The notes: a model not told the origin generated them from the sequence alone. A DNA stretch of 64,000 nt from DASQEH01 sp035633755 (GCA_035633755.1 DASQEH010000013.1:1-64000); one strand, 5' to 3'; positions 24,888-33,621 are shown, counted from the stretch's first letter. Translations and numbers: made by a program.

Positions 24888-25871
24888 GTGACACTTCAGC
24901 GAAAGCTTCCCACCCGACGCCCCCTTCGCGGGGCTGTCCTCACGCTCGCAGCCGCACTGTCGGTGACCATTGCCGGGCAATCCATGGCGCTGTCCGCCGT
25001 GGACACGTATGCCGACTCGGCGCACTCCCGAGCAGAGGCGACCTGGTCTGGATGGTCAGAGGTCCCCAGCGCCGGCGCGACCCACGATGCTCCGGCTGCG
25101 GCCAAGTATCGCGGTAAGCAGTTCCTCTTCGTCAGGGGTACGGACGACAGGATCTACGTCAACCGCCTCTCAGACGGCAGCTGGTCAGGCTGGTCCCTCG
25201 TCCCGGGTGACGGGGCAACGCTGGCGGCGCCGACGGCGACGGCTTACAACGGCAAGCTCCATCTCTTCGTCCGCGGCACCGACAGCAAGCTCTACACCAA
25301 CCGCCTGTCCGACGGGACCTGGTCAGGCTGGACGGAGGTCCCCGGTGGCGGCTCCACCCCATCAGCGCCTGCCGCGACCGTGTACCGCGATGTCCTGCGC
25401 TTGTTCGTCCGCGGCACCGGCAACGACAGGATCTACGTCAACCGGCTGACAGAAGGCGACTGGTCGGGCTGGGCAGAGGTCCCCGGTAACGGCTTGACTC
25501 CGTCAGCACCGACCGCAACCACGCTCGACGGCGACCTGCATCTGTTCGTCCGGGGCACCGATGACCTCATCTACACGAACCGGCTGTCGAACGGCACCTG
25601 GTCAAACTGGTCCGTCGTCCCGGGTGGCGGAGTTACGAAAGACGCTCCTGAAGCCCTCACTTACCGCGGCAGACTGGTCTTGTTGGTTCGGGGCACCGAC
25701 AACCAGATCTACATCAACCGGCGCCTGGAAGGCGGCTGGTCAGGTTGGTCTGTCGTCCCGGGTGGCGGCGCCACGCTGTCCGCGCCGACAGCAACCGCCC
25801 AAGACGGCAAGCTTCGCGTCTTCGTCCGCGGCACCGACGACAAGATCTACGTCAACCGGCTGTCGCGTTGA
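24888..25871 (+). CDS. Secreted six-repeat beta-propeller (PLL/sialidase-like) protein
   Basis: 327 residues from the GTG at 24888 with TAGGAG 7 nt upstream. A signal peptide (LRGAVLTLAAALSVTIAGQS) is followed by six tandem repeats of about 47 residues, each with WSGWS-x-VPGGG, AP-x-A, LFVRGTD and IYVNRLSDG. Such repeats form the blades of PLL-type lectin or sialidase-like propellers that bind sugars. There is no catalytic domain, so it is a secreted binding protein of unknown ligand. The blades are also similar at DNA level, suggesting recent internal duplication. It is a single-gene unit. Confidence 0.8.
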   Translation: MTLQRKLPTRRPLRGAVLTLAAALSVTIAGQSMALSAVDTYADSAHSRAEATWSGWSEVPSAGATHDAPAAAKYRGKQFLFVRGTDDRIYVNRLSDGSWSGWSLVPGDGATLAAPTATAYNGKLHLFVRGTDSKLYTNRLSDGTWSGWTEVPGGGSTPSAPAATVYRDVLRLFVRGTGNDRIYVNRLTEGDWSGWAEVPGNGLTPSAPTATTLDGDLHLFVRGTDDLIYTNRLSNGTWSNWSVVPGGGVTKDAPEALTYRGRLVLLVRGTDNQIYINRRLEGGWSGWSVVPGGGATLSAPTATAQDGKLRVFVRGTDDKIYVNRLSR

Positions 25872-25973
25872 TGTAGCTCGGCGGGGAGGGTGCGGCCAAG
25901 GGCTCAACGAGGGCCATCTCGGTCGCACCCCCCGCGTCGGGACTGCCAGCGGAATGGCCCACAGAACCTCGCC

Positions 25974-26031
25974 AGGATGGCCGGTCAAGAGCTGGCTGGC
26001 CGGTCGAGCGAGGGAAGGATGGCCGGTCAAG
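25974..26031. repeat. Three short repeats of TGGCCGGTCAAG
   Basis: AGGATGGCCGGTCAAG occurs at 25974-25989 and again, identical, at 26016-26031, with a diverged copy CTGGCCGGTCGAG at 25996-26008 between them, so the units are about 21 bp apart. They lie in the 182-bp gap between the convergent propeller and sulfotransferase genes. GGTCA/TGACC next to the last copy can also form a 5-bp hairpin. Role unknown; terminator-related or a binding site. Confidence 0.5.
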
Positions 26032-26053
26032 CTGACCACCCTCACGCTCACTA

Positions 26054-26917
26054 CTACCAGGTGACGTCGAAGCCCATCTTCGAGAGCTGCGCCGCATCGT
26101 CCTGGAAATACTCCCTAAGCCTCTGCTTGGTGCTCGGAGCGAGGGTAGTGCCGGCTGACGTGGCGAGCACATTGGAGTTAGCCCGCTTCTGGACTTCCAC
26201 CGTGGGCAGGCCCAACCAGGTCACCACATCCGAGACAACCGTTCCAGGGTCGCGAAGGTAGGCCTCGCTCTTGACCACCATGAGTTGTTCGCGTGACACA
26301 TGCTCGAGCCATCTCTCGAGCTGTACTGCGTAGAGACCACGACTCTTGTACGAGAAGGACCGGTGGAGCGACTCCCCTTCGGGACTTTCGATCCCTAGCC
26401 GCTCAGCTTCCGCCAGCCTGGCGTCCTCGGCGTCAAGCGCATCTTCGAAGCTCAGGGTCTCGACCCCGAGGTGCTTGCTGTGCAGGTAGTGCGAGAAGGC
26501 GCGTGCGGTCGGCTCACGCAGCAGCACGAGGAACTTCGCCTCGGGAAGCAGAGTCGCGACACGTCGTGGCACGTACGGCTGGAACAGGTAATAGGGGCTC
26601 GACTCAAAGGTCTGCTGACCGGGCTGCAGATAAGGGAAGTGAGCGCGGTACCACGATTCGCCTCGGTCGTAGTGAGTCGTGAAGAACTGGACCTCCTTCG
26701 CCAGCGGCTTGGCGATGAGTCGGTGCTCACACAGGTGCTGGTGGAGCGACGTCGTCCCGGCTCGCTGAGCGCCCAACATGAGAAAGTTGGGGAGAGGTCG
26801 GTCAGTGCCGAACAGAGAGCGGCGTGAGGCTCGCGCTGAGCAGACGGCGTCCCTGGTGAGATTCAGCAGTCGATCCTGTCGGCGCAGGGCCGGCAACAAC
26901 TCGGTAACGGTCTTCAT
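26054..26917 (-). CDS. Sulfotransferase
   Basis: 287 residues from the ATG at 26917, which has AGGGG upstream; the frame is open 30 codons further. The PAPS 5'-phosphosulfate loop is NFLMLGAQRAGTTSLHQHL, and the 3'-phosphate site is VLLREPTARAFSHYLHSKH, as in heparan N-deacetylase/N-sulfotransferase-like enzymes. It transfers sulfate from PAPS to an unknown hydroxyl or amine, often in cell-surface glycolipids or polysaccharides. It is divergent from fbpA and has no biosynthetic partners here. The nearby secreted propeller may be unrelated. Confidence 0.87.
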   Translation of the reverse strand: MKTVTELLPALRRQDRLLNLTRDAVCSARASRRSLFGTDRPLPNFLMLGAQRAGTTSLHQHLCEHRLIAKPLAKEVQFFTTHYDRGESWYRAHFPYLQPGQQTFESSPYYLFQPYVPRRVATLLPEAKFLVLLREPTARAFSHYLHSKHLGVETLSFEDALDAEDARLAEAERLGIESPEGESLHRSFSYKSRGLYAVQLERWLEHVSREQLMVVKSEAYLRDPGTVVSDVVTWLGLPTVEVQKRANSNVLATSAGTTLAPSTKQRLREYFQDDAAQLSKMGFDVTW

Positions 26918-27109
26918 GGCCCCTGCTCGCCTTCCACGTGTCAAAGACACCTGTCCAACCCCCAAGGACCCCGTCGGTCGGTCACACCATATGGCATAGC
27001 GAGCCATCGGTCCAGCGATCGAGGAGGCCGCCGGACGGCGAAGCGATCAAGAACGCCGTCAGATGGCAATGGTGTCCCTCCCCTCGATGACAGCCGTTGC
27101 ACGCGACTG

Positions 27110-27128
27110 TAAGGTTAGGCATACCTAA
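27110..27128 (+). promoter_or_regulatory. DtxR/IdeR iron box in the fbpA promoter
   Basis: TAAGGTTAGGCATACCTAA matches the 19-bp consensus TWAGGTTAGSCTAACCTWA at 17 positions. It ends 19 nt before the fbpA ATG and overlaps a plausible promoter (TTGCAC at 27097-27102 with CATACC about 17 nt later). An iron-loaded DtxR-family repressor would block transcription here, so the fbp operon should be on when iron is scarce. The divergent sulfotransferase starts 193 bp away. Confidence 0.85.
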
Positions 27129-27147
27129 CTATCACCGAAGGACTGTC

Positions 27148-28155
27148 ATGCGTCGAAGGCGATTGTGGCTCGCGGCCGCGGCGACCCTTGCTCTGCCCGT
27201 GCTCGGTGCGTGCAGCTCCGACGATGAGCCCTCCCTGGTCGTGTACAACGCCCAACATGAGGAGCTCATCGACATCGTGGCGGAGGCCTTCACGGAGGAG
27301 ACGGGCATCGAGGTGGAGCTTCGCAACGGCTCCGATCTGGAGCTCGCGAACCAGCTCGTCGAGGAGGGGGACGCTTCTCCGGCCGACGTGTTCTTGACGG
27401 AGAACTCCCCGGCGATGACGTTGGTGGACAGCGAAGACATGTTCGCGAAGCTCGACAAGGCGACGCTCGATCTCGTTCCCGACCAGTACCGGCCGACCGA
27501 TGGGCAATGGACGGGTTTTGCCGCTCGGTCGACCGTGCTGGTGTACAACACCGACCAGCTGGACGAGAGCGAGCTCCCGGCGTCGATCATGGAACTCGCC
27601 GAGCCGGAATGGCGTGACCGTATCGCCTTCTCGCCGACCGGGGCGGATTTCCAGGCCATCGTGAGCGCCGTTCTCGCCCTCGAGGGCGAACCAGCGACGC
27701 GGGAGTGGTTGGCCGGGCTCAAGGCGAACGGGGCCGTGTACGACGGCAACAACGTGGTGCTCGAATCGGTGAACGCCGGCGAGATCCCTGCGGGCGTCAT
27801 CTACCACTACTACTGGTACCGGGACCAGGAAGAGAGCGGCGACAACAGCGACAGCTCCCAGCTCCACTTCTTCGGCGACCAGGACCCGGGTGCGTTCGTC
27901 AGCGTCTCGGGAGCGGGAGTACTGCAGTCCTCCGACGACGCGTCAGACGCTCAGAAGTTCGTGGAGTACCTCGTCAGCGAACAGGGTCAGCAGGTCATAG
28001 CCGACAGTTACGCCCTGGAGTACACGCTCAACCCTGACGTGAACCTTGGTCGCGGGGTGAGAGGGCTCTCCGAGCTGGAGCCCCCCAAGGTCGACGTGTC
28101 CGATCTCAACGGGCCTCAAGTCGTGTCCTTGATGCAGGAAGCCGGCTTCCTCTGA
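27148..28155 (+). CDS. fbpA: Ferric iron ABC transporter, substrate-binding lipoprotein
   Basis: 335 residues. The signal peptide ends in the lipobox VLGAC (Cys22), so the protein is a lipoprotein on the outer face of the membrane. It starts with LVVYNAQHEELIDIVAEAF and carries the Tyr-rich iron site VIYHYYWYRDQEES, both typical of FbpA/FutA ferric-binding proteins. The ATG at 27148 has AAGGA six bases upstream and replaces a longer in-frame start that would run into the iron box. It is first gene of fbpABC plus the fused ligase-acyltransferase, under the iron box. Confidence 0.92.
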   Translation: MRRRRLWLAAAATLALPVLGACSSDDEPSLVVYNAQHEELIDIVAEAFTEETGIEVELRNGSDLELANQLVEEGDASPADVFLTENSPAMTLVDSEDMFAKLDKATLDLVPDQYRPTDGQWTGFAARSTVLVYNTDQLDESELPASIMELAEPEWRDRIAFSPTGADFQAIVSAVLALEGEPATREWLAGLKANGAVYDGNNVVLESVNAGEIPAGVIYHYYWYRDQEESGDNSDSSQLHFFGDQDPGAFVSVSGAGVLQSSDDASDAQKFVEYLVSEQGQQVIADSYALEYTLNPDVNLGRGVRGLSELEPPKVDVSDLNGPQVVSLMQEAGFL

Positions 28156-28250
28156 GCGCGCACACGCAAGCCGGCTACCTGCATGGCCGCACCCAGTGGT
28201 GGAGGCCCCCGCCACTGGTCCTCGTCCTTGCCTCCGCCGCGGTAGCTGGG

Positions 28251-29720
28251 TTGGCGTTGCTACCCCTGGGCTACGTCTTGTGGTACGCCGCGTCACTCGG
28301 TCCGGGAGAGCTGCAGGACCTCCTCATTCGTCCCCGTATCGGGGAACTGCTCGCAAATACGCTCGGTCTGCTGGTTGGAGTGATGGCAGCCAGCGTCGCA
28401 CTAGGGACGGCATGCGCCTGGCTGGTCGAACGCACCGACGTCCCGTTCAAGTCCATGTGGCATGTGCTCTTCGCGGCGCCGCTGGCGGTTCCCGCGTTCG
28501 TCAACAGCTATGGCTGGGTGTCACTCACTCATTCCGTGCAGAGCTACCTCGGCGCGGTGCTCATCGTCACCCTCTCGTACTTCCCGTTGGTGTATCTGCC
28601 GATGGTCGCCGCCCTGCGTGGCCTCGACCCGGCGCACGAGGAGGTCGCCTACTCCCTGGGACGGTCCCGGCTTTCCGTCTTTCGGTCGGTCGTGCTGCCG
28701 GGCGCTCGGCCCGCGCTGCTGGGCGGCGCCCTGCTGGTGGGACTGCATGTGCTTGCCGAGTTCGGCGCCTTGCAGATGTTGCGGTTCCCCACGTTCACCA
28801 CCGCGATCTACGACCACTACAGGTCAGCCTTCAACAGCGCACCCGCCAATGTCTTGGCCTGTGTGCTGGTTCTTGGGTGCCTGGTGCTGCTGATGGCGGA
28901 GCTGCGAATGCGCGGCGAGATCGCCCTGTGGCGAGTGGGGCGGGGAAGCGCTCGGCCCATCGAGCCGATGACCCTGGGCAGGGCGAAGCCGCTGGCTCTG
29001 GCCGGCATGAGTGCCGTGGTCGTGGTGGCGTTGGGGGTTCCGCTGGCCAGTCTTACTCGCTGGCTCGTGGTCGGATCGTCTACGGCGTTCCCGGTCGGTG
29101 AGCTCGCTGCCGCCGCCGCGACCACCCTTGGATTGGCTCTCGGCGCTGCCCTCCTCGCGACAGCGATGGCGCTTCCCGTCGCGTGGCTGGCCGTACGGCA
29201 CCGCGGCGTCCTGGCGAACGTGATCGAACGGTGCACCTTCGCCGCACACGCCCTACCGGGAATCGTCGTCGCGCTGGCGCTGGTGGCGATCTCCATCCGC
29301 ACCGTACGTCCGCTGTACCAGACGCTCCCTCTACTCCTGATCGGGTACGCCATCTTGTTCCTCCCCCGGGCTCTGGTCAGCATCCGCGGCAGTCTCTCGC
29401 AAGCCCCGCCGCTGCTGGACGACGTCGCACGCAGTCTCGGGAGCGGACGCATCAAGGCCTTCTGGCGCGTCACGATGCCGCTGATCGGCCCCGGAGTGGG
29501 CGCTGGAGCCGCTCTCGTCTTTCTGGCCGTGTCCACGGAGCTGACCGCGACGCTGCTCCTTGCGCCGCTTGGCACGTCGACGTTGGCGACGGAGTTCTGG
29601 TCGGACTCGTCGTCGGTGCGGTATGGCGCGGCAGCGCCGTATGCCCTCCTCCTCATCCTCATCTCGATGCCGGCGACCTACCTCTTGAGTCGCCAGACCC
29701 GTGGCAGTGACACCCGATGA
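28251..29720 (+). CDS. fbpB: Ferric iron ABC transporter permease
   Basis: At least 489 residues with two permease halves (about 12 helices), each with an EAA-like loop: DPAHEEVAYSLGRSRLSVFR and LLDDVARSLGSGRIKAFWR. This duplicated layout is typical of FbpB. The first ATG/GTG/TTG is the TTG at 28251, but it falls inside the first hydrophobic helix (PPLVLVLASAAVAGLALLPL). The frame is open back to fbpA, where a CTG at 28152 overlaps the fbpA stop as CTGA with AGGAAG upstream. The true start is therefore probably further 5' and non-standard. It overlaps fbpC by 4 nt. Confidence 0.88.
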   Translation: MALLPLGYVLWYAASLGPGELQDLLIRPRIGELLANTLGLLVGVMAASVALGTACAWLVERTDVPFKSMWHVLFAAPLAVPAFVNSYGWVSLTHSVQSYLGAVLIVTLSYFPLVYLPMVAALRGLDPAHEEVAYSLGRSRLSVFRSVVLPGARPALLGGALLVGLHVLAEFGALQMLRFPTFTTAIYDHYRSAFNSAPANVLACVLVLGCLVLLMAELRMRGEIALWRVGRGSARPIEPMTLGRAKPLALAGMSAVVVVALGVPLASLTRWLVVGSSTAFPVGELAAAAATTLGLALGAALLATAMALPVAWLAVRHRGVLANVIERCTFAAHALPGIVVALALVAISIRTVRPLYQTLPLLLIGYAILFLPRALVSIRGSLSQAPPLLDDVARSLGSGRIKAFWRVTMPLIGPGVGAGAALVFLAVSTELTATLLLAPLGTSTLATEFWSDSSSVRYGAAAPYALLLILISMPATYLLSRQTRGSDTR

Positions 29721-30757
29721 GTCAGGTGACGCTCGCAGGCATCCGAAAGTCGTTCGGTGCGCGCTCGGTGCTCAAGGGATGCGACCTGAACGTCGCCAAC
29801 GGAGAGATCATGGCGGTGCTGGGGCCGTCGGGCTGCGGCAAGACGACGATGCTGCGAATCGTGGCCGGTTTCCTCGACCCTGACGCCGGAACCCTCTCGT
29901 TCGACGGCACGACCGTGGCGGGACCGCGCCAATCGGTGTCACCGCAGCGCCGTCAGGTGGGCTATGTACCGCAAGAGGGTGCCCTGTTCCCCCATCTCAA
30001 CGTCCGGGCGAACATCCTGTTCGGGCTGCCGCGCAAGGAGCGGACCGAGTCGCGGTTCCGGGAGATGCTCGATCTTGCTGACCTGTCGCCGGACGTCGGC
30101 AGCGCCTACCCCCATGAGCTGTCTGGAGGACAGCAGCAACGAGTGGCACTCGCGCGAGCTCTCGCGCCGCGACCTCGCGTCGTTCTTCTGGACGAGCCCT
30201 TCTCGTCGTTGGACGCGTCGCTGCGCGTGAGCACTGGTCGAGCAGTCGCCCGGGTGCTCCGTGCAGCGGGCACGACGGCCATCCTCGTGACGCACGACCA
30301 GGGCGAGGCCTTGTCGCTCGCAGACCGCGTGGCGGTCATGCGTGATGGCCGCATCGTGCAGGTCAGTGAGCCGGTGGAGCTCTACCGCCGTCCCGTCGAT
30401 GTCGAGGTGGCCACCTCGGTGGGAGGGGTCGTTGCGCTGCCCGCTCTCGTGGGGGGCGGGTGCGCACGGTGTGTTCTGGGCGAGTTGCAGGTCAAGGCCG
30501 GTTCTCATCACGACAGTGCCGTCACGGTGCTGGTGCGACCAGAGCAGATCCGCCTGGTCGAGGCGGCGCCCGGCCGGTTGGAGGCCCAGGTCGCCGCAGT
30601 CGACTTCTTCGGCCCGTACGCGACGGTGCGACTTCGGGTGCGTGCCGGTGCGGGAGATGACATCGAGGTGGTGGCTCGCGTGCCGGGGAACGAACTCCCA
30701 CAGGTGGGGGAGCTCGTGGGCGTGTGCGTGGACGGCTGTGTGGAGGTGTCGACATGA
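29717..30757 (+). CDS. fbpC: Ferric iron ABC transporter ATP-binding protein
   Basis: 346 residues. Walker A is GPSGCGKTTMLR, the signature is ELSGGQQQRVALARALA, Walker B is VVLLDEPFSSLD, and the switch His is in ILVTHDQGEAL. A C-terminal TOBE-like regulatory domain (about 235-346; SAVTVLVRPEQIRLVEAAPG) fits the FbpC/PotA branch. It overlaps fbpB and the next gene by 4 nt each (ATGA), so the ligase-acyltransferase is translated with the transporter. It powers ferric uptake at the inner face of the membrane. Confidence 0.93.
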   Translation: MSQVTLAGIRKSFGARSVLKGCDLNVANGEIMAVLGPSGCGKTTMLRIVAGFLDPDAGTLSFDGTTVAGPRQSVSPQRRQVGYVPQEGALFPHLNVRANILFGLPRKERTESRFREMLDLADLSPDVGSAYPHELSGGQQQRVALARALAPRPRVVLLDEPFSSLDASLRVSTGRAVARVLRAAGTTAILVTHDQGEALSLADRVAVMRDGRIVQVSEPVELYRRPVDVEVATSVGGVVALPALVGGGCARCVLGELQVKAGSHHDSAVTVLVRPEQIRLVEAAPGRLEAQVAAVDFFGPYATVRLRVRAGAGDDIEVVARVPGNELPQVGELVGVCVDGCVEVST

Positions 30758-33408
30758 GTGAGGCCACAATGCTCCTGAAGTCCGATAGGTCTCCGTTTGC
30801 TGATCTGGCGAAGCTGGGGTCGTCGCCGGCGCTCATCTCGGGCGACCACTCGTTGTCATACGCGGACCTCGCGGAGCGAGTGCTTCAGCGGTCGCAGCAG
30901 CTGGGGCCGGAACGACGGCTCATCATGCTTGGCTGCGCCAACGACGTGGAGACGGTGGTCACCTATCTCGCGGCCCTCGACGGGGGTCACCCTGTGCTTC
31001 TGACGGAGGGCAACGGCAGCGACTCCCGACGGGACGATCTGTCGAGGCTGTACCAACCTGATGTGATCGCCGACGGCGACCATCTTCAGGAGCTTCGGGA
31101 GGGCACTCGTCACAGACTTCACCCGGACCTTGCGCTCCTGATGTCGACGTCGGGGTCTACGGGTTCACCGAAGCTCGTGCGGTTGTCCTATGAGAACGTC
31201 AGGGCCAACGCGGCGAGCATCGCGATGTACCTGCAGATCACGAGCCACGACCGGGCAGCCACCACCTTGCCCTTGCACTACTGCTACGGCCTGTCAGTCC
31301 TCAACAGCCACCTGACGGCAGGCGCCAGCGTCATGCTGACCGATCGATCCGTGGTGGAGGAGAGGTTCTGGGACGACTTCCGAGCCGGGCAGGCAACATC
31401 CTTCGCCGGCGTTCCCTACACCTTCGACCTGCTCGACTCGTCGGGATTCGAGCATCGAGACTTGCCGTCTCTGCGGTATGTCACCCAGGCCGGGGGCCGC
31501 CTTGCTCCCGAGACCGTACGCCGCTACGCCCGGCTCGGCCGCGAACGTGGTTTCGAGCTCGTCGTGATGTACGGGCAGACCGAAGCAACGGCTCGGATGG
31601 GCTACCTGCCCCCTCACCTGGCCGAGGACCGCCCGGAAGCCATCGGCATACCGATCCCGGGCGGCACCTTCCGGATCGATACCGACGGTTCTCCCGGTCC
31701 AGGCGGGTCGGGCGAGCTCGTCTACACCGGCAGCAACGTCATGCTTGGCTACGCCACTCAACCCGCTGACCTTCAGGCCGGTCGAACAGTTGACGAGCTA
31801 CGCACGGGCGACCTCGCCCGCCAACATGAGGACGGGATCTACGAGCTAGTGGGCCGAAGCAGCCGGTTCGCCAAGGTGTACGGGTTGCGGGTCGACCTGG
31901 ACCATGTCGAGCGGCTCGCAGCTGAGCAGGGCGTCAGCCTGCGGGCCGTGGAACATGGCGGAGCAGTAGTTGCGTTCGTCACGAGGCACTGCGACATCGC
32001 CAAGATTGATGCCGTCGCCGACCTGTGCCGGGTGCCACGTCGCGCCCTCCAACGGCAGGTGGTCGCCTCGTTCCCATTGACGACGTCGGGCAAGACGGAC
32101 TACGCATCGTTGTCGCGGCACGCCGCCATGGCTACTCACACGAGTCGCCACGTGGGAACGACGCGCAAGCAGGTGACCGCTTCGGCCGTGAGGGACCTCT
32201 TCGCCGAACTGCTGGGACGACCTGACGCCTGCCAGCATGACAGCTTCGTCAGCCTGCACGGTGACTCACTGTCCTACGTCGAGGTGTCGATCAGGCTGCA
32301 GGAGCTCCTGGGTCGACTGCCGACGGATTGGCCGACTCGGTCTGCCACCGAGCTGGCCAGCGAGGCGATCGGCCATGCCGATGAAGAGCCTGTACGGCCA
32401 CCAACCGTGCGCATGGAGTCGTCCACCCTCCTGCGGGCACTGGCCATCTTCGCGATCGTGGCTTCGCACGCCAATCTGATCACGGTGATGGGTGGGGCCC
32501 ACGTGCTGCTCGGCGTGATGGGCCTGAACATGGCCCGCCTCAGGCTCACCGATCAGCCTGCCCGTGAGCGGGTGACGGGTTTGTTGCGAGCAGCCGCCCA
32601 GATCGCCGTGCCGGCAGCGCTGTGGATCGCCGGGGTCGGCTTGGTGACGGGCATGTATGAGCCGTCAACGGCTCTGATGCTGAACAATCTGGTCGGCAGC
32701 GACGACTGGGACGTCCAGTGGCAGTTCTGGTTCCTCGAAGCCGTCGTATGGGCCCATGTGGCAACCGCTGGCCTCTTGATGGTCCCCGGCATCAGCTATC
32801 TGGAACGACGCCAGCCGTACCGGTTTGCTGTTGCCGTCCTCGTGGTGACTGTGTCGGTTCGCTACCTCCTGGTCGGCGTCACAGCCGGGCCTGTGGACCG
32901 GTATGCGCTGCCCGTGGTGTTGTGGACCATAGCCCTGGGCTGGCTCATCGCCCGTTCCACCACCACGCGTCAACGCCTGATGACGTCTGTGCTCATCGTC
33001 GCTTCGATGTACGGCTTCTTCGACGACCTCCAGCGCGAGGGCTTGGTCGTCCTCGGCCTGCTGCTTGTCACCTGGGTGCCCTTCGTCCCCGTGCCCCGAG
33101 CGGTGAGCCGTGCAATCGCGGTGGTCGCCTCGTCATCGCTGTTCGTGTACTTGACGCACTGGCAGGTCTACCCCTCCTTGGAGCACGAGGCACCGCTTGC
33201 CGCCACCCTGCTGTCGTTCGTCGTGGGTATCTCCGTCTGGCAGGCGCACGGCACCATCAGTAGGTGGGCCTCCAGCAAGCAGCGAGCCTTCTGGCGGCGA
33301 CCCCGCTCGAGCAAACGACCCGGTCAGATTCCAGCCAGCGGCGCAGTCCATGCGAGCCAGGTCATGACGGAGTCCAACTTGTGTCGCGCCGCCACCCGTT
33401 CCGCGTAG
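30754..33408 (+). CDS. Fused adenylation - carrier - membrane acyltransferase protein
   Basis: 884 residues in three parts. Residues 1 to about 465 form an adenylate-forming domain: LMSTSGSTGSPKLVRLSYEN (P-loop), VMYGQTEATARMGYLPP, ELRTGDLARQ, RFAKVYGLRVDLDHVE and PLTTSGKTD with the catalytic Lys. Residues about 470-548 form a carrier domain with SLHGDSLSYVEVSIRL (phosphopantetheine Ser505). Residues about 555-855 hold about ten helices beginning STLLRALAIFAIVASHANLI, the acyltransferase-3 signature with its His. Layout parallels DltA-DltC-DltB in one chain: activate an acid, load it on the carrier, transfer it across the membrane. It is ATGA-coupled to fbpC under the iron box. Substrate and acceptor are unknown. 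Confidence 0.82.
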   Translation: MSEATMLLKSDRSPFADLAKLGSSPALISGDHSLSYADLAERVLQRSQQLGPERRLIMLGCANDVETVVTYLAALDGGHPVLLTEGNGSDSRRDDLSRLYQPDVIADGDHLQELREGTRHRLHPDLALLMSTSGSTGSPKLVRLSYENVRANAASIAMYLQITSHDRAATTLPLHYCYGLSVLNSHLTAGASVMLTDRSVVEERFWDDFRAGQATSFAGVPYTFDLLDSSGFEHRDLPSLRYVTQAGGRLAPETVRRYARLGRERGFELVVMYGQTEATARMGYLPPHLAEDRPEAIGIPIPGGTFRIDTDGSPGPGGSGELVYTGSNVMLGYATQPADLQAGRTVDELRTGDLARQHEDGIYELVGRSSRFAKVYGLRVDLDHVERLAAEQGVSLRAVEHGGAVVAFVTRHCDIAKIDAVADLCRVPRRALQRQVVASFPLTTSGKTDYASLSRHAAMATHTSRHVGTTRKQVTASAVRDLFAELLGRPDACQHDSFVSLHGDSLSYVEVSIRLQELLGRLPTDWPTRSATELASEAIGHADEEPVRPPTVRMESSTLLRALAIFAIVASHANLITVMGGAHVLLGVMGLNMARLRLTDQPARERVTGLLRAAAQIAVPAALWIAGVGLVTGMYEPSTALMLNNLVGSDDWDVQWQFWFLEAVVWAHVATAGLLMVPGISYLERRQPYRFAVAVLVVTVSVRYLLVGVTAGPVDRYALPVVLWTIALGWLIARSTTTRQRLMTSVLIVASMYGFFDDLQREGLVVLGLLLVTWVPFVPVPRAVSRAIAVVASSSLFVYLTHWQVYPSLEHEAPLAATLLSFVVGISVWQAHGTISRWASSKQRAFWRRPRSSKRPGQIPASGAVHASQVMTESNLCRAATRSA

Positions 33409-33479
33409 CGCACCTCAGTACGCCGCCGTGGAGCTCGCACCGCGGTGGCGCTTGGCCCGACAGCGGCGCTCGCATCGTT

Positions 33480-33494
33480 GCACCTTGACGGTGC
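33480..33494 (+). terminator. Small hairpin after the iron operon
   Basis: GCACC (33480-33484) pairs with GGTGC (33490-33494) around TTGAC, 72 nt after the fused ligase gene. It is only 5 bp, and TTGACG inside it could instead be a -35 element for the next gene. Weak call. Confidence 0.3.
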
Positions 33495-33510
33495 GGCCCC
33501 TTGAGGCAAG

Positions 33511-33526
33511 TGTTAGGCATCTAACA
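33511..33526 (+). promoter_or_regulatory. Palindrome upstream of the DDDVEGH repeat peptide
   Basis: TGTTAG GCAT CTAACA is a perfect 6-4-6 inverted repeat. With -35 TTGACG (33485-33490) and -10 AAGTGT (33508-33513), it would cover the transcription start, a repressor position. It shares the 9-mer GTTAGGCAT with the fbpA iron box but lacks the outer halves of a DtxR site. An IR (GACAG/CTGTC) follows at 33527-33537. Confidence 0.45.
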
Positions 33527-33621
33527 GACAGACTGTCAGCGACCGTACAGACGGTGGCGGCGTTCTGCTGCCATTGTTCACGAAGAGAACGGACACCGTG
33601 CCCGTTCAGGGAAGGGCAATC

